From the NCBI GenBank assembly GCA_902618205.1, contig CACMZL010000003.1:62001-126000 (forward strand): a DNA stretch of 64,000 bases, given 5' to 3'. Position 1 is the stretch's first letter; the number at the start of each line of letters is the position of its first letter. This DNA comes from an uncultured Pelagibacteraceae bacterium (GTDB lineage: Bacteria > Pseudomonadota > Alphaproteobacteria > Pelagibacterales > Pelagibacteraceae). The position numbers were made by a program, and so were the translations under genes. The notes beneath the pieces were generated by a model. It ran no database searches and was not told the DNA's origin. It saw only the letters and a program-made list of their open reading frames with translations. This document shows, one piece after another, positions 9,190-17,315 of this stretch.

Positions 9190-9213
9190 AAGTGGGGATT
9201 TTCATCCCCACTT
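9190..9213 (-). terminator. Intercistronic stem-loop after the binding-protein gene
   Basis: A perfect 10-bp stem (arms 9190-9199 and 9204-9213) closes a four-base TTTC loop between the binding-protein stop and the first permease start. No long T run follows on the minus strand, so it is more likely an RNA-stabilising or partially terminating element. Such elements raise binding-protein levels relative to permeases in ABC operons. Confidence 0.6.
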
Positions 9214-9225
9214 AAAATTTATTGA

Positions 9226-10446
9226 TTATAGAAAACCTTGTTCTTTTGCTTTACTCATGTAAGCTGCTTCCACATCTTTTAAAGCTTGTTCTGCTGACTC
9301 TTTACCTTGTAAAAATTCAACAATCTCACTTCCTAATGCACCATGCATTAAACCCATTTGTGGTAACATTGGATATGGTTTAGCTTTCATTTTAACAGCT
9401 TCGATAACTCCAATTGATTTTGGTCCAGGCTTAAAACCTTCAATTAACCAAACAGCTTGATCCGCTGCATCTGCAACCATCTTTTTGTTAGCAGCTGCGT
9501 GTGCCAAAGCTCTAAATGTTGCTTCAGCATCAGCGTCAGATCTATTTTTTGCTAATGTGAAACCGTCCCACCATAAAGTCGCCGCTGGTATGTTTCCTCC
9601 AGCAACTGTTGCTGGTCCAGTTAATTTAGTTGCAGCTGTAATTTTTGCATCACCATCATCATCAAGCAATGTTCCTGATCTTGATGCCCAAAGAGTCATT
9701 AATGCAACATTTCCAGATTCCCATTCAACTTTAATAGCTTCACTATCGTGAGTTAAATAATCTGGGTTACTTAAACCTGCTAATTTTTTTAACATATTTA
9801 ATGTTGCTACACCTTTTGCATTGTTAATGCTTGGTTGAGCAGTTCCTGCTTTAAAGAATTCTCCTCCATGTCCAATATACATGTTAACGAATTCTTCTGC
9901 TAAATTCCAACCAGCTTTGTATGCTGCTGCGTATGGATATTGCATTTTACCAGATGCTCTTATTTTTTCTGATGCCGCTACTACTTCCTCATATGTTTTA
10001 GGAACAGCTATACCCAATTCTTTTAAAACATCTTCTCTGTAATATAAGTGCTGAGTATTTGCCATAAAAGCAACTGCCATTATTTTTCCATCAATTGTTA
10101 TCAATTGAGAGTCTTGAATTCCTTTTCCATATTTCTTAACAAGATCATCTAGTGGTCTAATTAAGTCTTGGTTCATCAAAGGAACAATAGAGCTATTTGC
10201 TGCAATTCTTGCAGAAAACTCTGATGGATTTGCAGTTAAAGCTGGCACAGCAATTTTATTGTGCTCAGATGAGTGTGTGACTTTAAAATCTGCACTTCCT
10301 TTACATCCTTTAGCCGTTTCCACGAAAGTTCTTAAAGCTGGAAAATCATTAGCTAAAATATTTATTGATCCACTCTTAATGTTACAATCTGCGTAAGCAG
10401 AAGTTCCAAAAAGAAGAAACAATAAAGATATTAATATTTTTTTCAT
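9226..10446 (-). CDS. Sugar ABC transporter substrate-binding protein
   Basis: A periplasmic binding protein of about 406 residues, extracellular family 1 (MalE/UgpB-like). The signal peptide is KKILISLLFLLFGTSAYA with a likely cut after the AYA. The mature part shows the family pattern AVAFMANTQHLYYRED and ALMTLWASRSG. An in-frame ATG 15 bases upstream (10461) overlaps a GAGGGA Shine-Dalgarno sequence that best serves the ATG at 10446, so I choose the latter. It is the first transporter gene of the operon. The sugar or sugar-like substrate cannot be read from the sequence. Confidence 0.88.
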   Translation of the reverse strand: MKKILISLLFLLFGTSAYADCNIKSGSINILANDFPALRTFVETAKGCKGSADFKVTHSSEHNKIAVPALTANPSEFSARIAANSSIVPLMNQDLIRPLDDLVKKYGKGIQDSQLITIDGKIMAVAFMANTQHLYYREDVLKELGIAVPKTYEEVVAASEKIRASGKMQYPYAAAYKAGWNLAEEFVNMYIGHGGEFFKAGTAQPSINNAKGVATLNMLKKLAGLSNPDYLTHDSEAIKVEWESGNVALMTLWASRSGTLLDDDGDAKITAATKLTGPATVAGGNIPAATLWWDGFTLAKNRSDADAEATFRALAHAAANKKMVADAADQAVWLIEGFKPGPKSIGVIEAVKMKAKPYPMLPQMGLMHGALGSEIVEFLQGKESAEQALKDVEAAYMSKAKEQGFL

Positions 10447-10519
10447 ATTTGTTTCCCTCATTAAATTTAAATTTATGAGTGAAAGGATATATATTCCTTA
10501 GGGAATTTAAAAGTAGTTT

Positions 10520-11647
10520 TTAAATCGCATTTGACGCAAGCTCTGCACCTGCGACCAAAGATTCAAATTTTTTGTAAACAATATTTTCATCAACATTTCC
10601 AAAGCCAGCAAAAGTACTAAATCCACAATCACTTCCAGCCATTAATTGGTTTTTATCAATTACTTTTGAATACTGAATTATTCTATTTTTTACTAACTCT
10701 TCATGCTCTACAAAGTTTGAGGTTGAGTCTATTACACCAGGAACTATTACTTTGTCATTAGGAAGTTTTATGTTCTCAAATACCTTCCATTCATGAGCAT
10801 GCCTTGGATTGGATGCCTCGATTAAATAAGTTTGGATATTTGCTTTTAAAGCAATAGGTAATATTTTTTCTAATCCAATATCGTGAATATGTGGTCCTTC
10901 ATAATTTCCCCAGCAGATATGCATTCTTAACTTAGAGGCATCGATATCTTTGATTGCTTCATTAAGACATTCGATTTGTTTTTCAGCTCTTACTAAAAAT
11001 TCTTCATCTGATACATTTTTAAAAGTCATATGTCTTGCTAGTGCAAGATCTGGGCAATCAATTTGTAATAATAAATCATTCTTTGTTATTTCATCATATT
11101 CAGTTTTCATCATTTTTGACAATGCCTCTAAATAATCATCGTCATTTTTATAGAATTTGTTTGGAAGGAAATTTGAAATTACTCCTGGCGAAGCAGAGTT
11201 AATAAATCCTTGAGGATGGTTATTTTTTTTTAACGCTGATTTTAAATTAATGATATCTTTAGTTAAAGATTTAGTATCTTTAATTTTTAGATCAGCAGTA
11301 CAACATGGTCTTGTATAAGTAGGCGTACCCCCTGATTTTGCAATTTTTTCTTTATATGATGGAAAATCATCTAAGTCTTTAGGGGCTCTTCTCACACTTT
11401 CACCACTAAAGCCATGTAATCGATCCTTGACATAAGTGGCGTAACTTATTTTTGACATTTCACCATCACTTATAATGTCAATCCCGATATCAATTTGTTT
11501 TTTTACAATTTTGTTTACATCTTCTTCAATTATCTTATCAAGTTCTCCTTGATCGAATAATTCATTTTTATCTTTTCTAAATAGCATCTCAGATAGCTTT
11601 TTTGATCTTGGCAGACTTCCAACATGTGTGGTTTTAATTTTATTCAT
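10520..11647 (-). CDS. MetE-like (cobalamin-independent) methyltransferase homologue
   Basis: A 375-residue protein matching the C-terminal catalytic half of cobalamin-independent methionine synthase. The family's zinc ligands appear in place: H243 and C245 in HICWG, E277 in YLIEASNPRH and C341 in GSDCGF. The opening TTHVGSLPRS is also typical. Stand-alone homologues of this size act on varied methyl or thiol substrates, so methionine synthesis is not assured. I prefer the ATG at 11647; a TTG at 11674 would overlap the upstream gene by 22 bases. It ends a minus-strand run with the SnoaL-like and cupin genes and sits upstream of the sugar ABC genes. Confidence 0.75.
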   Translation of the reverse strand: MNKIKTTHVGSLPRSKKLSEMLFRKDKNELFDQGELDKIIEEDVNKIVKKQIDIGIDIISDGEMSKISYATYVKDRLHGFSGESVRRAPKDLDDFPSYKEKIAKSGGTPTYTRPCCTADLKIKDTKSLTKDIINLKSALKKNNHPQGFINSASPGVISNFLPNKFYKNDDDYLEALSKMMKTEYDEITKNDLLLQIDCPDLALARHMTFKNVSDEEFLVRAEKQIECLNEAIKDIDASKLRMHICWGNYEGPHIHDIGLEKILPIALKANIQTYLIEASNPRHAHEWKVFENIKLPNDKVIVPGVIDSTSNFVEHEELVKNRIIQYSKVIDKNQLMAGSDCGFSTFAGFGNVDENIVYKKFESLVAGAELASNAI

Positions 11648-11652
11648 AGTTT

Positions 11653-12612
11653 TTACATTAATATTTGTTTCCAAATAGCCACTTCATCAAACAATACCCA
11701 TTCTCTTATTATTTTATCATCTCTTAATTCTGCATGATTTATACCCATTATAAATAAATCTTTGTCAGTCTTTTTTCCAAATTCTTCACTGTCTTTAGAG
11801 TGCTTCCCACTTAAAAACCATCTGATCGTAGCTTTTTGATTGTTATTTTTTTCATCCAATGATGCAACATGTTCGATTGTAAATTTTATTTCAGAAAATA
11901 TATTTTTTAAAGAGCTCCAATATTTAATTATATCTTCACTGCCATTTCCTACTTTATTACTTGGCCAAAATAGACTGGCTGCTCTATCATAATCTTCAAA
12001 ATCATAATCGTTATTAAATATCTTCTTTAAAATATTAGAATATATATAGCCTGATGAAACTTCATTAACTTTTACTGGAGTATACTCTGACTTTTTATCA
12101 GAAGATCTATCAAAAACTTTGATAGCTTTTGATACGCCACCTTCTTTATCAATTAAATGCCTTGCAAATTTCTCAGGTGTATAACCTAGCTGTCGAACCA
12201 TTGCACCTTGATCTCTCACAATCCACTCATCATAAACTTGATTATTTTTACATGCACAGTCAGCTATAACTCTATAAACAATTTTGTTTCCAGTTTTTTT
12301 TCCGTAATATCCGTCATTTAAATGTGTAGCTTTGCTCAGAATTCTGTGAGATGAATGATATCCTTCATCGTCATTTCCACTCCAAATTACATCTTCACCT
12401 AATAATTGTCTGTCTGGAAATTCGTCTAAAGTTTTATAAGTTGCATCAATAACAGGTTTAAAACCATAGGTTATTCCAAAAGGTGATCTTACAGGGATAT
12501 TCTCTGAATAATATTTGGATATCGATTCAACATCTTTGCCTTCCCAAATTTGTTTAGTAATTTTTAAAATGTAATCAGTTAAATTTTTATAATTACTATC
12601 AAATCCCTTCAT
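11653..12612 (-). CDS. SnoaL-like / NTF2-fold protein with two domains
   Basis: A 319-residue protein that looks like two SnoaL/NTF2-fold domains in tandem. The first (about residues 10-150) contains IWEGKDVESISKYYSENI and DEWIVRDQGAMVRQLG; the second (about 185-319) contains RAASLFWPS and REWVLFDEVAIWKQI. This fold includes ketosteroid isomerase-like enzymes, polyketide cyclases and small hydrolases, and the chemistry cannot be told from sequence. It overlaps the upstream cupin gene by one base, and the MetE-like gene follows within a few bases. A second two-domain SnoaL protein is encoded divergently at 13592-14680. Confidence 0.65.
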   Translation of the reverse strand: MKGFDSNYKNLTDYILKITKQIWEGKDVESISKYYSENIPVRSPFGITYGFKPVIDATYKTLDEFPDRQLLGEDVIWSGNDDEGYHSSHRILSKATHLNDGYYGKKTGNKIVYRVIADCACKNNQVYDEWIVRDQGAMVRQLGYTPEKFARHLIDKEGGVSKAIKVFDRSSDKKSEYTPVKVNEVSSGYIYSNILKKIFNNDYDFEDYDRAASLFWPSNKVGNGSEDIIKYWSSLKNIFSEIKFTIEHVASLDEKNNNQKATIRWFLSGKHSKDSEEFGKKTDKDLFIMGINHAELRDDKIIREWVLFDEVAIWKQILM

Positions 12613-13550
12613 TAGATCTGACTAACAAAATTTAAAATATTATTTTCTGAATTATTACAAGAGATATCTATTTTGCTACTCAAAGGAACCGAAAAAGTAT
12701 CTCCTTTTTCTAATTTTATATTTGAGTTTCCTATTACTATTTTCCAATTACCTTCTTGAGCAAAAAGAACGGTAGGCTTTATACATTCAATATCTTTAAT
12801 TTCACCAGATAAAGAATTTAATATTGTTAAATTAAATCCAGTATCTTGTTTGATTAAAGGTTCATAAGTTTTTTTATTAAATTTGTTTCCTAATACTTGA
12901 TATAATTTAATACCATTAACTTTATCGCTGATATTGTTTTGTTTATTTCTATAAATATTTTTTTCTAATTCTTCTGGCAAATAATTATCAAATCTTTCTA
13001 ATTCATCTTGAGTGATAGGCTCTATCATCTTTCTACCGTTAGGCACTTCAACCTTTTTTAAATCTATTAACGAATTATCATCAAGCAATGCCATACCTGT
13101 CTCTTTTGCCTTTTTTAAAATTTCTGGAACCCATGTTATTATACCAGGATCATCTCCGCCTAATACAACAAACATCAAACTTTCTTTATCTCCAACATTT
13201 TCAAATGCTCTGAACATATTTGTAGGCATTGAAATTATATCGCCAGCTTCTAATATTGTTTCTCGTTTTCCATCAGCACCCCAATAAAATCTCCATTTAC
13301 CTGAGTAAATTACAAACACCTCAGCCGTAGTATGACTGTGAAGACCAGATCCATTTTTTGGCATAGCACTCACAGCACCTAAATTATACCCATGTAAAGA
13401 CTGTATTTTTACTAATTGTTTGGTGTCTTCAGCAACTCCACGTCCAATAATTGTATAATTTTTTCTTTCTTTATGACCTTCTAATCTACCCTCTACAAAA
13501 GGAAGGCTACTCGGAACGAGCTCATTAAATTTTGCCAATCTATCAATCAT
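12612..13550 (-). CDS. Two-domain cupin protein
   Basis: A 312-residue protein with an N-terminal cupin domain holding metal-ligand candidates H71, H73 and E77 in GLHSHTTAEVFVIYSGKW, then the second cupin motif GDIISMPTNMFRAFENVG. The histidine normally found in that second motif is replaced. A degenerate second cupin (about 210-312, GDTFSVPLSSKIDI) lacks obvious ligands. Bicupins include gentisate- and quercetin-type dioxygenases and sugar isomerases; no specific activity can be assigned. It heads the minus-strand run with the SnoaL-like and MetE-like genes. The stop and next start overlap, implying coupled translation. Confidence 0.7.
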   Translation of the reverse strand: MIDRLAKFNELVPSSLPFVEGRLEGHKERKNYTIIGRGVAEDTKQLVKIQSLHGYNLGAVSAMPKNGSGLHSHTTAEVFVIYSGKWRFYWGADGKRETILEAGDIISMPTNMFRAFENVGDKESLMFVVLGGDDPGIITWVPEILKKAKETGMALLDDNSLIDLKKVEVPNGRKMIEPITQDELERFDNYLPEELEKNIYRNKQNNISDKVNGIKLYQVLGNKFNKKTYEPLIKQDTGFNLTILNSLSGEIKDIECIKPTVLFAQEGNWKIVIGNSNIKLEKGDTFSVPLSSKIDISCNNSENNILNFVSQI

Positions 13551-13591
13551 ATTCTTGTTATTTATCTCTATTTAAATATAAATTGCAATTT

Positions 13592-14680
13592 ATGCAAATA
13601 GAACAATTTGATACAGGTCTTAAAAATAAGAAAAATATTGAAGATGTAGAAATTACACCAATCCAAAACTTAAATAATAAAAAATTTGTTATTGAGAATT
13701 TTAGAAATATTTATGGATTAAAAAAGATTAATCTTAAAAAAAATTTACTAAATGTATTTGATAAAGATATCAAAGTTAATTGTTTTGAACCATTAAATGA
13801 ATTTAATGGCATAGATAATTTTATAGAAAAATTTTGGAAACCTTTATTTGATGCATTTCCAGACATCGAAAGAAGAGAAAATATTATCCTTGGAGGCTCT
13901 TTTAGAGACAAAGTCCAAGTTGGTTCTTATTCTACTTTATCAGGTTTCTTTTTGAAGCCTTGGTTAGGTATAAAACCAAATTTTAAAATGATTAATCTTA
14001 AATGTTGTGAAATTCATGAAATTAAAAATGATAGAATTATTGAAAGTCATATCTTAATTGATGTGATGGATTTTTTAAGACAAGCTGACAAATGGGTTAT
14101 TAATCCATCAAGAGGATCCGAAGGAGCATGGTTACCTCCGTTTAATACAGATGGAGTAAATTTTTTTGAAGAAGATATGAGTAAATCTAAAAATTCATTA
14201 CAACAGGCTTTGAGCATGAATAGAAGTTTAGATATTAAACCTGAAAAAGAAAATATTTCTAAAGATGAATTAAGACAAAGGTTAATAAATCATCCTCAAA
14301 AAGAGTTTTGGCACAAAGATATGATTTGGTACGGTCCTTGTGGAATTGGAACATCTAGGTCATTAGAAGGATTTGTAGATATGCATCAGTTACCTTTTAG
14401 AAAATCATTTTCTGAAAGAAATTATTGGGAATTAGGACATTACTGCGAAATAGGAGATGGAAAATTTTCTCTATGTGGTGGATGGCATAGTTTAAAGGCA
14501 AAGTATGGATCAAATGATTGGCTTGGATATACAGCAGATAATCAAGATGTTGTAATGAGAGTAATGGATTTTTATCATCACGATGAAGGATTAATTAGAG
14601 AGAACTGGGTGCCTATTGATATAGTCCATATTTTAAAGCAAATAGGTATAGATGTATTTGAAAAAATTAAAAATGATTGA
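13592..14680 (+). CDS. SnoaL-like / NTF2-fold protein with two domains
   Basis: A protein of about 362 residues with two SnoaL/NTF2-like halves: one near residues 35-165 (FDAFPDIERRENIILGGSF, ESHILIDVMDFLRQ) and one near 220-362 (WHKDMIWYGPCGIGTS, RENWVPIDIVHILKQIG). The start is the ATG at 13592. A TTG at 13532 would add 20 residues but overlaps the divergent cupin gene. Its partner at 11653-12612 has the same two-domain build, so the two may form one enzyme or act in successive steps. The function is unknown. Confidence 0.65.
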   Translation: MQIEQFDTGLKNKKNIEDVEITPIQNLNNKKFVIENFRNIYGLKKINLKKNLLNVFDKDIKVNCFEPLNEFNGIDNFIEKFWKPLFDAFPDIERRENIILGGSFRDKVQVGSYSTLSGFFLKPWLGIKPNFKMINLKCCEIHEIKNDRIIESHILIDVMDFLRQADKWVINPSRGSEGAWLPPFNTDGVNFFEEDMSKSKNSLQQALSMNRSLDIKPEKENISKDELRQRLINHPQKEFWHKDMIWYGPCGIGTSRSLEGFVDMHQLPFRKSFSERNYWELGHYCEIGDGKFSLCGGWHSLKAKYGSNDWLGYTADNQDVVMRVMDFYHHDEGLIRENWVPIDIVHILKQIGIDVFEKIKND

Positions 14681-14685
14681 AAGTT

Positions 14686-14709
14686 ATGAGGCCGTTTTCA
14701 CGACCTCAT
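14686..14709. terminator. Convergent terminator hairpin
   Basis: ATGAGG at 14686-14691 pairs with CCTCAT at 14704-14709, with an inner CG/CG pair and a short T-rich loop. It lies in the 39-base gap between two convergent stops and could serve both strands. T-rich stretches follow on each side, but no long uninterrupted T run does. Confidence 0.5.
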
Positions 14710-14719
14710 ATTAAATGTT

Positions 14720-15676
14720 TTAGTTTATCCACTTATTAACTGTAGCCATATTATTTTTAACCCATTCTTCTGCCATATCGTCAGCATCCATTTCATCTCT
14801 TCCAACTTTTAATATCCATTGGTTGATTACTTTAGGATCCATAGCCATTTGACTTAAGAATTTAGCAGCTTTTGGATTTCTTTTTTCCAAAGATTTTGAA
14901 TAAGCTACATAAATAGTCGCTTGTCTACTTTTGCACGGAAACTCTGATACTTCTAACCAATCTTCAGCATCTAAGTTCATATTTGAATCACATCCTTCAG
15001 TGTAAGCAGGCTCACCAATTTCATGTAAGTCATAAGCTGCATGTAACCATTCTGGTGTCCAATAATAAAATAATATTGGCTTTTGATTATCAATTGCATC
15101 TTTTAATTGTGCTTTAAAAGTATCTTGTGGAATAATATTTGGTTCCCAAAGGTCAGTTAAACCATAACTTTTAAATTTAACTTGCCACATTTTTGTAGAT
15201 TTCCATCCAGCATCACCAGCCCAGTATTCACCTTTACCATTGCCGTCTGTATCAAACATCGCTGCAACGTTAGGATCTTTCATTGCTGCAACATCTGGAA
15301 CTTTGCTTTTTAAAAATGCAGGAACATACATATCTTGAGTTCCTTTATAAGGTGTGTTGACAGCTACAGTTTTGTTTCCATCAATATATTGATCCCAAAT
15401 ACCTTGTCTATTCGGCATCCACAAATCTGTATAAACATCAATTTTTCCGTCACCTTTATCCATTCCAGCCATTATCAAGTTACCATCTGATAATCCCTGA
15501 ACAATTTCTGCTTCAGAATTCAGAGGTCCATTAATGACAGCTTTAATAATGTGTCCAATAACTTTTGCACCAGTCCAACTTAAGTCTGAGATCATTACTT
15601 TCTCACCTGCAGCTTTAGCTGAAGTTGTAACAAGCATTATTGAAGAAAATATTAAACCTAATATTAGTTTTTTCAT
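14720..15676 (-). CDS. Glycine betaine-type ABC substrate-binding protein
   Basis: A 318-residue periplasmic protein of the OpuAC/ProX family. A signal peptide occupies about residues 1-22 (LILGLIFSSIMLVTTSAKA). The mature part has the quaternary-amine binder pattern, including SWTGAKVIGHIIKAV, YTDLWMPNRQGIW and FYYWTPEWLHAAYDL, with several tryptophans that could form the aromatic cage for a trimethylammonium group. It is the last gene of a minus-strand run after the permease. Glycine betaine is the likely ligand, but its neighbours act on sulfonates, so another zwitterion cannot be excluded. Confidence 0.8.
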   Translation of the reverse strand: MKKLILGLIFSSIMLVTTSAKAAGEKVMISDLSWTGAKVIGHIIKAVINGPLNSEAEIVQGLSDGNLIMAGMDKGDGKIDVYTDLWMPNRQGIWDQYIDGNKTVAVNTPYKGTQDMYVPAFLKSKVPDVAAMKDPNVAAMFDTDGNGKGEYWAGDAGWKSTKMWQVKFKSYGLTDLWEPNIIPQDTFKAQLKDAIDNQKPILFYYWTPEWLHAAYDLHEIGEPAYTEGCDSNMNLDAEDWLEVSEFPCKSRQATIYVAYSKSLEKRNPKAAKFLSQMAMDPKVINQWILKVGRDEMDADDMAEEWVKNNMATVNKWIN

Positions 15677-15748
15677 TTTTCCCTCTCTTGTAATTTAACG
15701 AAAGAATTATCTAATTTTTAAAAATGATAATCAAATACTATTTTTCTA

Positions 15749-17290
15749 TTATTTTGTAGCTTTCTGTACCACTCTATCAATAATCATAGCTATAAAAGCA
15801 ATTGCAAGACCTGCCAAAATTCCTCTTCCAATTTTTGTGTTCGCTAAAGCCTCAACAACTATTAGACCCATTCCTCCCGCACCAATTAAAGCAGCAATAA
15901 CGACCATTGATAAACACATCATGACTACTTGATTTATACCAGCCATTATAGAGGGAAGGGCAAGTGGTAACTCAACACTATATAATAATTGTCTTTCTGT
16001 AGAACCAAAAGCAAGAGCTGCTTCTTTAATTTCTGATGGAACTTGTCTAATTCCTAAAGCTGTTAATCTTACTATAGGAGGCATTGCAAATATTACAGTT
16101 GCAATAATTCCTGGTGGTTTTCCAACTGAGAAAAAAGCAACTGCTGGTATCAAATATACAAATGATGGAATCGTTTGCATAACATCTAGAATAGGCCTTG
16201 TAATTGTTTCAGCTCGATTTGATTTTCCAACCAAAACCCCTAAAGGCAGTCCAATAGCACAACATATTAAAGTAGCAGTTAATACTAAAGCCATAGTATC
16301 CATTGCTGTATTCCAAAAACCAAATAAGGCGAGATAGATCAGTGCAAATGCTACAAACATGGTAACTCTAAATCCTGCAATCTTATGAGCTACAAGTAAA
16401 AATATTCCTCCTGTGATTATCCATGGTGTTCCAACAAATAAAGCCGATATCCCCTTTAATAATGACCTTATTCCATCTGTTGCAGCATCAAAAACATATC
16501 CGTGAAATGCAGTTAAATAACCAACTTTTTCTTCAATTTTTTGTGAAACATATTTATTAAGAGTAATTGTAGGCATTCCTTCTCTTGGAGGTTTTTTCTT
16601 TACATATCTAGTGCCATCCTCATTTCTCGGATAGCTGACTTTAACAGGTCTGTCTATCCAAATTAAAATAGGAAATTCAGATATAAAGAAACAATCAAAT
16701 CTTTTTTTAAAAGATATTTCTGCACCTTTTTCCATTGCTCTATGTTGTTTGATACAAGTTCTTTCATCAGGAGCGAATTGTGATGATCTATATAATGTTA
16801 AAGGCCAAATTAATGCTAAAACTAAAAATACGTTTATAAGTCTTGAGAAATTTACACCTGAAGATGTTTTTTTACTTATTTGCCACTTATCAAATTGTTT
16901 AATGTAAACTCTATCTGCTAACCAACCAATTAATATTCGACCTAGGATAATAGTTATAATTGCGTAAACTAAAGAACTATCTTGCCATGTTGAGTATCTA
17001 TCAACCAAAAAATCTTTTTTATCCAATATTGCTTGTTCAATACCTGCGCCATATCTAAAATATAAAGTAATATTTACTGCAGCTATTAAATCTAAAAATG
17101 AACTTAGAAAGAAAAGAAACCAGTTTCCTCTTAAAGCACACCAAAAGAAACCTCCTAAAAGGGCTGAGAAGTTAATATGATATAATTTTAATTGGTTTCT
17201 TTGAATTAAGCGAAATACTCTACTGTAATAGTCACCATTTTTTTGGGCAAAATCTTTGAATGAGTTTTTTACTGTTTTTTCTTTACTCAT
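15749..17290 (-). CDS. Betaine-type ABC permease with long N-terminal extension
   Basis: A 513-residue permease of the ProW/OpuAB family. The permease core occupies about residues 275-513, with the EAA loop EIKEAALAFGSTERQLLYS. The first 270 residues hold additional hydrophobic segments (about 45-75 and 105-125) and a charged extracytoplasmic stretch with conserved-looking cysteines (ERTCIKQHRA, RFDCFF). Family members are usually 280-350 residues, so the extension is unusual. No ProV-type ATPase lies next to it. The HisD-like gene precedes it on the same strand by 25 bases. Confidence 0.8.
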   Translation of the reverse strand: MSKEKTVKNSFKDFAQKNGDYYSRVFRLIQRNQLKLYHINFSALLGGFFWCALRGNWFLFFLSSFLDLIAAVNITLYFRYGAGIEQAILDKKDFLVDRYSTWQDSSLVYAIITIILGRILIGWLADRVYIKQFDKWQISKKTSSGVNFSRLINVFLVLALIWPLTLYRSSQFAPDERTCIKQHRAMEKGAEISFKKRFDCFFISEFPILIWIDRPVKVSYPRNEDGTRYVKKKPPREGMPTITLNKYVSQKIEEKVGYLTAFHGYVFDAATDGIRSLLKGISALFVGTPWIITGGIFLLVAHKIAGFRVTMFVAFALIYLALFGFWNTAMDTMALVLTATLICCAIGLPLGVLVGKSNRAETITRPILDVMQTIPSFVYLIPAVAFFSVGKPPGIIATVIFAMPPIVRLTALGIRQVPSEIKEAALAFGSTERQLLYSVELPLALPSIMAGINQVVMMCLSMVVIAALIGAGGMGLIVVEALANTKIGRGILAGLAIAFIAMIIDRVVQKATK

Positions 17291-17315
17291 ATAGAGGAAA
17301 GACTACATCATTCTT

